Shown one piece after another: positions 1 to 7,670 of a stretch of DNA of 64,000 bases (within the stretch, counting starts at the first letter, position 1; every line of letters starts with the position of its first letter). Under the pieces are notes generated by a model that was not told where the DNA came from, made no database searches, and was given only the letters and a program-made list of their open reading frames with translations. The stretch covers positions 1 to 64,000 of the forward strand of contig CAYYYP010000004.1 of NCBI GenBank assembly GCA_964475985.1, written 5' to 3'. The position numbers and the translations under genes were made by a program. This stretch comes from CAYYYP01 sp964475985. Lineage in GTDB: Bacteria; Bdellovibrionota; UBA1018; CAYHWW01.

Positions 1-22
1 TCCATTCACCGCTTAGGTGAAT
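1..22. terminator. Hairpin at the left edge, like the one after tRNA-Ser
   Basis: ATTCACC (4-10) pairs perfectly with GGTGAAT (16-22) around a 5-base loop. The first ten bases are identical to 30971-30980, which is the end of tRNA-Ser(GGA) plus its trailing hairpin. This suggests that another tRNA with a similar 3' end stops just left of the window and that this is its trailing hairpin. The tRNA itself cannot be seen. There is no T-run, so termination is uncertain. Confidence 0.35.
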
Positions 23-70
23 AGAATCTATAAATATCCAAAACGCGTGGCCATTACATGTGGAGCCACT

Positions 71-154
71 ATGGAAATAGCTGAAATCATCGGGGCTTTA
101 GGATTTCCGTTTTTATTAATCATCGTTTCTCAACCATCGGTACCCGGATTGTAA
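71..154 (+). CDS. Possible 27-residue hydrophobic peptide
   Basis: An ATG preceded by GGAG (62-65, 5 bases upstream) opens a 27-codon frame that ends in TAA. The product starts MEIAEIIGALGFPF, continues with a short hydrophobic stretch (LLIIV) and ends in a polar tail with two prolines, so it could be a single-pass or surface membrane peptide. It lies in an otherwise geneless stretch left of the convergent HEAT-repeat gene. I recognise no family. The case rests on the ribosome site, the start codon and the hydrophobic composition, so it may be chance. Confidence 0.3.
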   Translation: MEIAEIIGALGFPFLLIIVSQPSVPGL

Positions 155-198
155 CAGGCTTTTAAAAATCACTTCTTCCTACTATCCATGATGTCGAA

Positions 199-1920
199 TT
201 ACCTATTCACCGATCGATTAAGAGATTCACCAATGCAGTGAGATTGGGTCGCCGTCCGTAATGCGGGTCGAGTCTCTTCAGATAATTCGTCATAAGCAAT
301 CACTTCAGAAGTAGCGGGAGCATCAGGATTGTTTTCCGCAACTCGTACCCCTGCACCGTTAGATTGCGTGATTGGATTCTGATGAGCAGTACGACTTCTA
401 AGGTTAAGTTCATGGCGCATTAGAAGTGCCTCAATTGCAGGCTCATTTTGCTGCAGAATTTCAAGCGCTGTCGCACCCTGCTCACGGGTTAAAGGTTCCA
501 TTAAGCGAATGGGTACCGGCGCTATTTTTTTTGCTTGGGGATCGCGGCCGACCAGGCGCTTTAAAAACCGAGAGATTCTTTGGTGGATAGGCAACACTTC
601 TTGAGACGCCAAATTTGAATTAACAACCGTCTCAGGCGCCGGAGTCGAAGTAGCGACCGTCCCTTGGGTGATTCTGGATGCCGTTGAAGGACTAGGATCT
701 GCGCTTGCTTCTATTCGCAGCACGAGATCTCTAAAGTCTCGCATGAATTCATCGGATGGATCACGTACGGCGAAGGCATGAGAAAACGCCGCCTCGGCCG
801 CTGATTTAAAATGTTCACGAAGCTCGGACGGTAGTCGACAAAAATTATCTAAATTTTCAATGAGGCGCCTTTGCGCGTGGCTTTCATTATCCAGTGCTTC
901 TAAAGTCACGCCTTGCATCGGTCGCATGCGCTCCATGGCGCGGTCGCAGCGTCGCAGGAATTCGTCATCCGTTGGGGTAGGTATAAAATCGTTACGAAAG
1001 GGGTGACCCGATACCGCGTGTTCGCGCAGTTGCCGATGGCGATCCATTGCGGGACGCGCAGCATTTAGGAGCGCCTCGGCCTGCCTTGGAGAAATTCGGC
1101 TGAGATTATTTCCAAGTAAATGCAATGCCATCTCGGATGCAGAAAGTTGTAATGGAGAATTTTTCTTAAGGTGGCCTTTGAAAGTTAAAAGCTCGGCAAC
1201 TTCTTGTGGATCGATGATGCTGCGTTCCTCAGTAAACACAAGATTTTGAAACATACGATGAATCAACTCCGCAGTTTCACCATCATTTACGGTGCGACCG
1301 ATTCTGCGATTGATCTCCCTAAGGGTGCCGGCTCTCACGACCGAGTGGCGAAGATAACCACGAAGGGCCGCATATACTCCGTTGCGACGGGATTCAGTTA
1401 AATGCTTACGGTCCTTCTTTTTGCTATATAGCGCGGTGATTAACCTTTCAGGAATTGAGGCTAGATCTCGACGAGCCCTAGCGGATGGGTCTTCTTGATG
1501 GACATTAAACAAATTAAATTGATAAATTTGGTCATCCGTCAAGGAGCCAGCTAGTGCCCTAAAGGCTGACCACCTTATTTCAGGCTCAGCGGCGTGCTGG
1601 GCAAAATGCTGCAAGGCTTCGGCAACTTCTGGCAAGTGTGCGACAGACCGCAAGGCTTCGATTGCGTGTCGCTGTACATTGTCCCACTGATTGTTTCTGA
1701 GCTGATAGACAAGCGCCGCTACCACTCTCGGCTCGGGAATAAAAGGCGCTAAGGCTTTAACTACTTGCTGCGATGAAGATAGTTCCAGTTGGCCGTGGGA
1801 TCTACGAAGATAAGCATTCATTACCTCCGGACGGTGAGCCTCAGACGCTAAAGTTTTGGCGCAGCTTTCCCGGACGGAATCGTGGGAAGCGATGGGATCA
1901 TCGCTTTGAAACAGTGCCAA
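199..1920 (-). CDS. HEAT-repeat-like protein, probably the downstream part of a frameshifted gene
   Basis: The product is about 573 residues. The N-terminal third has helical repeats of HEAT type: VRESCAKTLASEAHRPEV, VQRHAIEALRSVAHLPEV and IRWSAFRALAGS share the same spacing. The rest is charged and helical, with a Ser/Thr/Pro-rich linker around residues 410-440. There is no catalytic motif. The first possible start is TTG at 1920 with no convincing ribosome site, and the frame stays open upstream to about 1998, where it overlaps the end of the signal-peptide-bearing frame 1977-2390. The upstream codons read as another repeat, including PNVLAQIVESLKGELHRG. I infer that both frames form one exported repeat protein of about 710 residues, interrupted by a +1/-1 shift between 1977 and 2001. 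HEAT solenoids usually mediate protein contacts; the partner is unknown. Confidence 0.6.
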   Translation of the reverse strand: MALFQSDDPIASHDSVRESCAKTLASEAHRPEVMNAYLRRSHGQLELSSSQQVVKALAPFIPEPRVVAALVYQLRNNQWDNVQRHAIEALRSVAHLPEVAEALQHFAQHAAEPEIRWSAFRALAGSLTDDQIYQFNLFNVHQEDPSARARRDLASIPERLITALYSKKKDRKHLTESRRNGVYAALRGYLRHSVVRAGTLREINRRIGRTVNDGETAELIHRMFQNLVFTEERSIIDPQEVAELLTFKGHLKKNSPLQLSASEMALHLLGNNLSRISPRQAEALLNAARPAMDRHRQLREHAVSGHPFRNDFIPTPTDDEFLRRCDRAMERMRPMQGVTLEALDNESHAQRRLIENLDNFCRLPSELREHFKSAAEAAFSHAFAVRDPSDEFMRDFRDLVLRIEASADPSPSTASRITQGTVATSTPAPETVVNSNLASQEVLPIHQRISRFLKRLVGRDPQAKKIAPVPIRLMEPLTREQGATALEILQQNEPAIEALLMRHELNLRSRTAHQNPITQSNGAGVRVAENNPDAPATSEVIAYDELSEETRPALRTATQSHCIGESLNRSVNR

Positions 1921-1976
1921 AATCGGTGCAAATGCTCCCCTATGTAACTCCCCTTTTAAACTTTCAACAATTTGCG

Positions 1977-2390
1977 CTAAAACGTTAGGCTCACGCCTTT
2001 ATGCAGTCGTCGTAACAATGCCTTGGAAATATTCTCGTTGGGAAGAGCAAATGCTAAAAATTTAGCCGACTCTCTACGATACCAATCGCCATGATAATCA
2101 TAGGGATCGTTCGCAGATCTCCATCTCGAAGGCGGAGGATTCTCCAGCCACTCCAACAAATAGCCAACCACTTCCGAGCGAACCAGAAGCGCACGCATCT
2201 TTTCTCGATAACCCGCTCGCGATTTGTCATCTACTACGAAAATAGTGCTATTCAGCAGATCAAACACTTCCTCGCGGGAATTGTAGTCCGTTCCGAATAC
2301 CAGAGCTGGGTTTAAGAACAAAGCGATTCCTAAACCAAAAACGAGTGAACGAAAAATATTTGTATAGCGGGCAAAAATATTTAACAGCAA
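1977..2390 (-). CDS. Exported protein N-terminus, probably the upstream part of the same HEAT-repeat gene
   Basis: The product is 137 residues. Residues 1-33 form a signal peptide (hydrophobic core SLVFGLGIALFLNPALVFG). The mature part ends in a HEAT-like helix pair, WYRRESAKFLAFALPNENISKALLRRLHKG, which matches the pattern of the repeats encoded by the next frame (199-1920). The frame stops at 1977 just after this repeat, while the other frame is already open from 1998 downward. I take this as the first exon-like half of a frameshifted or misassembled gene. Alternatively it is a short exported protein in its own right. No function can be assigned. Confidence 0.55.
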   Translation of the reverse strand: MLLNIFARYTNIFRSLVFGLGIALFLNPALVFGTDYNSREEVFDLLNSTIFVVDDKSRAGYREKMRALLVRSEVVGYLLEWLENPPPSRWRSANDPYDYHGDWYRRESAKFLAFALPNENISKALLRRLHKGVSLTF

Positions 2391-2454
2391 AAAGTATTCC
2401 CCTAAAAGGTTGAATTCCCTATTAGGAATCGGCAGAATCCTGCTTAAAATATAT

Positions 2455-2473
2455 GTCGGCAGAAACTGCCGAC
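2455..2473 (-). terminator. Hairpin downstream of map
   Basis: GTCGGCAG (2455-2462) and CTGCCGAC (2466-2473) form a perfect 8-bp stem with a 3-base loop, 11 bases past the map stop codon. Read on the minus strand it is followed by an AT-rich stretch (ATATATTTT) rather than a pure T-run, so it is a plausible but not ideal intrinsic terminator. Confidence 0.5.
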
Positions 2474-2484
2474 TGCCATGATCT

Positions 2485-3234
2485 TTAGCCCGGCAGCGTC
2501 ATAACCAAAGGCATGCCCTTGGTGATCACCAGAGTATGTTCGTACTGCGCAGTTAAGAACTGCTTACTCGTCGCAAGCGTCCAGCCATCACCGGTTTCAG
2601 AAACTTCGTGGGCGCCTGTAGAAAGAAAAGGTTCAATGGTGATAACCTGATTTTCCCGCAAAATACGTTTGTCCTTCGAATTGTAGAAATTAGGAATGAA
2701 GCCAGGCTCCTCATGCAGTGCGCGCCCCACGCCATGACTGCCAAGGTTTTTAATGACGGTTAATTTACTACGGTGAGCTTCCATTTCAATGGCCCGGCCA
2801 ATCTGATTTAGTTTCTGCCCAGCCCTAGCTTCCTTTAATGCATGACTCAGCGCGCGTTGGGTGGCGAGGCAGAGTTCCCGTTTTACGCTCGACTCCGGAG
2901 GAATGATAAATGAGCCACCGGTATCCGCATAATAACCGTCGAGCTCAGCTGAGACATCAATATTCACGAGATCTCCCGCATTTAAAACCCGGGCGCTTGG
3001 AATTCCGTGGGCAGCTTCTTCGTTGACGCTGATGCAGGTGGTTCCTGGAAAATTATAGGTTAGCTTGGGCGCAGAACGTGCTCCATTAGCTTCAAGGAAA
3101 ACGCGGCCTATCTCGTCAATTTCCAACGTTGTAATTCCCGACTCAAGCTGCATTGCCATATGCTGAAGGCAATTCGCTACGATACGACCAATCTTACGAA
3201 GGCAGGAGAGATCATTTTCTGATTCGATGGACAT
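2485..3234 (-). CDS. map: Methionine aminopeptidase, type I
   Basis: It removes the initiator methionine from nascent proteins in the cytoplasm and uses two divalent metal ions. The 249-residue length is normal for the bacterial type I enzyme. The metal ligands are visible: Asp93 (NIDVSAELDG), Asp104 (YADTGG), His in SHGVGRALHEEP, Glu in TIEPFL and Glu in QYEHTLV. The substrate-contacting His76 lies in EEAAHGIP. It stands alone, divergent from the response regulator gene at 3444, with a hairpin after its stop. In many genomes map sits near secY or rpsB; here it does not, so it may be one of several copies. Confidence 0.95.
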   Translation of the reverse strand: MSIESENDLSCLRKIGRIVANCLQHMAMQLESGITTLEIDEIGRVFLEANGARSAPKLTYNFPGTTCISVNEEAAHGIPSARVLNAGDLVNIDVSAELDGYYADTGGSFIIPPESSVKRELCLATQRALSHALKEARAGQKLNQIGRAIEMEAHRSKLTVIKNLGSHGVGRALHEEPGFIPNFYNSKDKRILRENQVITIEPFLSTGAHEVSETGDGWTLATSKQFLTAQYEHTLVITKGMPLVMTLPG

Positions 3235-3443
3235 CTGCCCATGTTAACAAAGGGCAGCACAACGGTCATTACCGTAATGGCTTTCAAGCCGGATTTTTGA
3301 CGTCCCGCACAACTATTCCACCTAAACTTTTTTCGTTTTAGTCCCGCAAAAAACAGATTAAAGATCCATCCTGTATTACATTTAAAGCATGACCGAGAGC
3401 CGTTCTTGCTGATGCTCGGTTATTTCATTGAGGAACCCTCATC

Positions 3444-3908
3444 ATGAGTTCAGAAAAAACCATACTTCTCGTGGAAGACAATCGTGACGATGAAGACCTC
3501 ACGTTGCGCGCTTTTAAAAAAAACAAGATTGATAACGATGTCGTCATCGCCCGCGATGGTCAGCAGGCGCTAGATTATCTTTTTGGCACTGGCGATCACG
3601 CAGGCAGGGATACTCGAATCATGCCGCGGGTTATTTTGCTTGACCTGAAGTTACCAAAAATCGACGGATTTGGCGTATTGCGACGCCTCCGAACTGATGA
3701 CCGCACCAAACACCTCCCCATCGTGATCCTCACTTCCTCGAAAGAAGACCGCGATTTGCTTGAAGGTTATGATCTAGGCGCAAATAGTTATGTGCGAAAG
3801 CCCGTGGATTTTGCTGAATTCACCGAAGCGGTAAGGCAGATGGGGCTTTATTGGCTTGTTTTGAACGAAGCCCCTCCGTTATTGTGTCTGAGCAAGGCCG
3901 AAGGATAA
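3444..3908 (+). CDS. Single-domain response regulator, Rcp1-like
   Basis: The product is a 154-residue lone receiver domain. The acidic pocket is EDNRDDE, the phosphoacceptor is Asp67 (LLDLKLPKIDG), the switch Thr/Ser is in ILTSSKE and the conserved Lys is in VRKPVDF. There is no output domain. The pattern of long spacing before the Asp and GANSYVRKPVDF is typical of Rcp1-type regulators, which usually receive phosphate from kinases with an HDL-PLR phosphorylation box; such a kinase is encoded at 7671. The gene starts at ATG after GAGGAA and is followed after 5 bases by the REC-PAS kinase gene. It probably relays phosphate between kinases of this block. Confidence 0.9.
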   Translation: MSSEKTILLVEDNRDDEDLTLRAFKKNKIDNDVVIARDGQQALDYLFGTGDHAGRDTRIMPRVILLDLKLPKIDGFGVLRRLRTDDRTKHLPIVILTSSKEDRDLLEGYDLGANSYVRKPVDFAEFTEAVRQMGLYWLVLNEAPPLLCLSKAEG

Positions 3909-3913
3909 TTGAT

Positions 3914-5932
3914 GTGGAGGAGACAAAGCCACTCCGCATATTAATGGTTGAAGATTCCGACGACGACGCCCAGCTGGAACTTCGTGCGTTGAGACTTGCC
4001 GGCTACAATCCGTCATATGAAAGAGTAGATACGGCAACCGGCCTAAAAGCCGCGCTTCAGAAAAAATGGGACATCGTCATCAGCGATTATCATATGCCCA
4101 ATCTTACGACGGAAGAGATCCTGGCCACGGTAAAACAGCATGACATTGATCTTCCCATCATCATCATTTCCGGAGCCATTGGTGAAGACACCGCCGTGCA
4201 AACCATGCGTTCCGGGGCTTGTGATTACATCATGAAGGATAATCTCAAGCGACTCGATGGAGCCGTGACCCGAGAAGTGAGGGAAGCGAACCGCCGAAAA
4301 AGCTTGCGACAAGCTGAGCTACGGGCAGCGAAGAGATCTTTGGTCCAGTATGAAGTCATGGGTGTCTTGACTCAGTCGCTCAGCTTGCCGGATACGATCA
4401 CAAATATCTTACGAATTGTCGGCGACACCCTCGAATGGAAAATGGGTGTTTTCTGGATTAAGCCTGAGCCTTCAAGCGATTTAGAACTATTTCAAACCTG
4501 GCGTTCCACAGTCGAGACCGGGCGCTTAGAGCTAAGTGAAGAATTGATAAATGCATTTACGAACAAACAAGGTTTGCTTTCCGAAATTTTGGAAAAGGGC
4601 CAGGCCCGCTGGTTCTCTAAACTTACGCATTCGCCCGAAGCTACGTTTCAAAGTGCCCTGGGATTTCCCATTCTGAACGGAAAAAACATCATGGGGATAA
4701 TGGCATTTTTTGCGACGGATGAACGTGAACCCGATGAAGATCAGCTGCAGATGGCCATGACGATGGGCGGTCAAGTTGGTCAATACATGACTCGGTTGGA
4801 CGCGGAGGAAGCGCTTCGGGCCACGGAAGCAAGGTATGTCGATCTTTATGAAAATGCGCCTGATATGTTCGCCTCGATCGCCGCCGGTAGCCACTTTCTC
4901 ATTCAATGCAACCGAACATTTTCCGAAACGTTAGGTTACACAAAGGACGAAATCCTGAACCGTCCGATTTTTGACCTCATCCATGAAAATTGTTTAGCGG
5001 TGGCATACGCAACTTTTCAGGCTTCATTTCAAAATGACCGCGTGCACACGGCAGAACTTCAGTTCAAGCATAAAGATGGAAGGGCCATCGACTTAAGTTT
5101 GAGAACTTCCATCGTGCGTGATGACCGAGGAAAGCCAACGCACAATCGCTCGGTCCTGCGTGATATGACCGAATGGAAACGGATCGAAGAGAAACTTAGA
5201 AAGGCGGTCGAGCTTCGCGATGAATTTCTCTCCATTGCCTCCCATGAATTACGAACCCCTTTAACTTCGCTTTACCTTCAGCTGCAAATGCTAGAGAAAG
5301 CAGTAAAAAATTTAAAAGCGCCGTTGACTATGTTGCCGGAGGCCATCGCAAAAAAAATTGCCCTTTCTACCCGGCAAGCAAAACAGCTAGGGGATCTTAT
5401 TGATAGCCTCCTAGATGTTTCGCGCATCGAACGTAATGAAATGACTTTGAATAAAGAAGAGCTGGACCTGGCCAAGTTGGTACAGGAGGTAGCGCAGCGT
5501 TTCAGTGAAGAAGCAAAACGCGCCGGTGGTGAATTAAGTTTCCGCTCCGAATCCAACGCGGTTGGCCGTTGGGACGCGCTACGAATGACTCAGGCCATTA
5601 CGAACATCATTTCCAATGCGATTAAGTACGGAGCCGGCAAGCCCATCAATATTCAAGTCAGTGTCGCCAAAGACGTGGCGAGCATAAAAGTTCGGGACCA
5701 GGGAATAGGAATTGCCTCAGCAGATCAAAAGAGGATTTTTTCGAGATTTGAGCGAGCAATATCCCATCACCACATCAGCGGTTTTGGACTTGGATTATAT
5801 ATTACGCGGCACATCGTCCACACCCACGGTGGCCGAATCTATCTTGAAAGTGAGCTTGAAAAGGGCACCGTCGTCACGGTTGAATTGCCATTGAAAGAAG
5901 GGCTTATTCTTAATCGTCTGGAAAATTCCTAA
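3914..5932 (+). CDS. Hybrid-type histidine kinase (REC-GAF-PAS-HisKA-HATPase)
   Basis: This is a cytoplasmic sensor kinase with no membrane segment. The order is an N-terminal receiver domain (phosphoacceptor Asp58 in ISDYHMP), a coiled linker, a GAF-like domain (about 140-300), a PAS domain (about 310-420; YENAPDMFASI), a HisKA box with His444 (IASHELRTPLTSL) and an ATPase domain (ISNAIKYG, RDQGIGI, GFGLGLYI). The longest frame begins at ATG 3851, inside the preceding gene. I prefer GTG 3914 because AAGGA lies 8 bases upstream and the receiver domain starts at once. The layout suggests it is both receiver and donor in a phosphorelay with the 3444 regulator. The signal is unknown. Confidence 0.88.
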   Translation: MEETKPLRILMVEDSDDDAQLELRALRLAGYNPSYERVDTATGLKAALQKKWDIVISDYHMPNLTTEEILATVKQHDIDLPIIIISGAIGEDTAVQTMRSGACDYIMKDNLKRLDGAVTREVREANRRKSLRQAELRAAKRSLVQYEVMGVLTQSLSLPDTITNILRIVGDTLEWKMGVFWIKPEPSSDLELFQTWRSTVETGRLELSEELINAFTNKQGLLSEILEKGQARWFSKLTHSPEATFQSALGFPILNGKNIMGIMAFFATDEREPDEDQLQMAMTMGGQVGQYMTRLDAEEALRATEARYVDLYENAPDMFASIAAGSHFLIQCNRTFSETLGYTKDEILNRPIFDLIHENCLAVAYATFQASFQNDRVHTAELQFKHKDGRAIDLSLRTSIVRDDRGKPTHNRSVLRDMTEWKRIEEKLRKAVELRDEFLSIASHELRTPLTSLYLQLQMLEKAVKNLKAPLTMLPEAIAKKIALSTRQAKQLGDLIDSLLDVSRIERNEMTLNKEELDLAKLVQEVAQRFSEEAKRAGGELSFRSESNAVGRWDALRMTQAITNIISNAIKYGAGKPINIQVSVAKDVASIKVRDQGIGIASADQKRIFSRFERAISHHHISGFGLGLYITRHIVHTHGGRIYLESELEKGTVVTVELPLKEGLILNRLENS

Positions 5933-6024
5933 TCCGATATTGAACTTTAGCGAGTAATTGCAAACTGCATTTACTTTCGAATGCGTTCTCTAGTATTGGA
6001 AACATACCACTAGGAGAAGCTTCG

Positions 6025-7194
6025 TTGAAAAATTCTAAATCGCTGTCTCTGCTTTTATGCTGGGCCATGATTTCTCTGATAAGTCTTGCCGCTATCCCTG
6101 CCCTTGCAGAGGAATTTGCAGGTTTAGAGACGCACGCATTTTTGAGCCAAGGTTATATCAAATCCACCGGGAACGATTATCTGGCAAAATCTAAAAACAC
6201 CGGCAGCTTCAACTTCACAGAAGTTGGAATTAATTTTACGAAGAAACTCTCTGACGAACTCAGATTTGGCGTACAACTTTTTACGCGCACTCTTGGTCCC
6301 ACGGGCAACTTCACCACTAAGTTTGATTGGCTTTACTTGGATTACCACTGGTCAGACCACTTAGGCTTTCGGTTTGGCCGTGTGAAAGTTCCCTTCGGAC
6401 TTTACAATGACAGCAGCGATATTGATTCAGCGCGCGCTTCAGTTTTGCTTCCCCAGTCGGTCTACCCCATCCAGAATCGCGATTTTTTACTCGCTCAATC
6501 CGGCATAGAACTTTACGGCTACTCGGGTTCCGGACCAGCCGGTGCGCTGGACTACCGACTTTACGCCGGCACGATTTTTCTAGGCCTTACTAATACTCCA
6601 GGTTCAGTGTTTCAGGTCAGGGATCTTAGCGTACCTTTCATTGCGGGCGGCCGGATTCTCTGGGAAGCGCCTTGGGATGGATTACGAATTGGTGGTTCCG
6701 TGCAAACTTTGCGGCTTGATACGGGTCTGGTTTTTGGCACCGGGTCAAATGTAGTGACGGCACAGGTTCCCGCCCTACTTTGGGTGGGCTCCATTGAATA
6801 TGCTAAACACGATTGGTTGCTCTCCGCGGAATACAGTCGGTGGTACGTGAAAGCGACCCACAGCAGCAACCCGGCACTCTTTCCCGAAACATCCGTCACC
6901 AGTGAACGAGGTTATGGGATGATTTCCTACCGCGTTACGCCTTGGCTGCAACCTTCGACCTACTACTCTATTACTCACCCCACCGTCCGCAATCGTTCGG
7001 GAAGGCAAAATCATCAGCATGATTTTGCAGCTACTTTAAGGTTTGATATCAACCGGTTTTGGTTAGTTAAGCTTGAAGGGCATTATATGCTCGGGACCGC
7101 GGGGCTTACTCCGACTCTAAATGACGATACGCCCAATGCATCTGCGGAAGAACGCTGGGGAGTTTTCCTGGTCAAGACTACGGCTTATTTTTAA
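6025..7194 (+). CDS. Outer-membrane beta-barrel protein, porin-like
   Basis: The product is about 389 residues. A signal peptide (LISLAAIPALA, cut before EEFAG) is followed by alternating hydrophobic/polar strands rich in aromatic residues, such as FDWLYLDYHW and LGFRFGRVKVPFGLYND, and it ends in a C-terminal Phe (TTAYF), the usual barrel-assembly signal. RFGRVKVPFGLYN resembles phosphate-selective and similar porin barrels. The start is TTG at 6025, with AGGAG 8 bases upstream. It is followed after 9 bases by a PstS-like gene and then a sensor kinase, so it probably forms the outer-membrane part of a three-gene unit. The transported solute is unknown. Confidence 0.8.
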   Translation: MKNSKSLSLLLCWAMISLISLAAIPALAEEFAGLETHAFLSQGYIKSTGNDYLAKSKNTGSFNFTEVGINFTKKLSDELRFGVQLFTRTLGPTGNFTTKFDWLYLDYHWSDHLGFRFGRVKVPFGLYNDSSDIDSARASVLLPQSVYPIQNRDFLLAQSGIELYGYSGSGPAGALDYRLYAGTIFLGLTNTPGSVFQVRDLSVPFIAGGRILWEAPWDGLRIGGSVQTLRLDTGLVFGTGSNVVTAQVPALLWVGSIEYAKHDWLLSAEYSRWYVKATHSSNPALFPETSVTSERGYGMISYRVTPWLQPSTYYSITHPTVRNRSGRQNHQHDFAATLRFDINRFWLVKLEGHYMLGTAGLTPTLNDDTPNASAEERWGVFLVKTTAYF

Positions 7195-7203
7195 GGAGTT
7201 CGA

Positions 7204-7662
7204 ATGCACAAGTCCATTGCCATCGCCCTGCTTTCATTCCTTGGATCATCGACCATTCCGCTACTGGCTGAGGAAAATCTGACCAAAAGTGAACTGGGCT
7301 TCTCCGTAATCGTGAACTCACAAAATACCATTGGTAGCCTTGATCGGAAATTTTTGGCGGATGTGTACTTCAAAAAGATTACGCGTTGGCCCGCTGACGG
7401 AACCATTCTTCCCATTGATTTACGGGCAGATGCTCCGGCCCGAAGAAAATTTTCAGAATTTGTACTTAAACGTTCCGTGATGGCCACAAAAAGTTATTGG
7501 CAGCGTTTAATTTTTTCCGGTCAAGATGTGCCGCCACCAGAATTTCTCAGCGATGAGGAAGTCATCCAGTACGTTCTTAAGAACCCAAATGCCATTGGTT
7601 ATGTCGCAAACACTTCGCTTAGCCCCACCCTTTCGGGCGTTAAGACCATAAACATCAAATGA
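7204..7662 (+). CDS. Small PstS-like periplasmic binding protein
   Basis: The product is 152 residues, about half of a normal phosphate-binding protein. A signal peptide (residues 1-21) is followed by a PBP-like fold: FSVIVNSQNTIGSLDRKFLADVYFKKITRWPADGTILPID, then SYWQRLIFSG and a C-terminal NAIGYVANTSL. These blocks are typical of the phosphate ABC transporter substrate-binding superfamily (PF12849). No ABC permease or ATPase genes are nearby. The neighbours are a porin-like barrel and a membrane sensor kinase whose start overlaps or abuts this stop, so I infer a sensing role, presenting a ligand to the kinase, rather than transport. Confidence 0.75.
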   Translation: MHKSIAIALLSFLGSSTIPLLAEENLTKSELGFSVIVNSQNTIGSLDRKFLADVYFKKITRWPADGTILPIDLRADAPARRKFSEFVLKRSVMATKSYWQRLIFSGQDVPPPEFLSDEEVIQYVLKNPNAIGYVANTSLSPTLSGVKTINIK

Positions 7663-7670
7663 GGTCGGCG

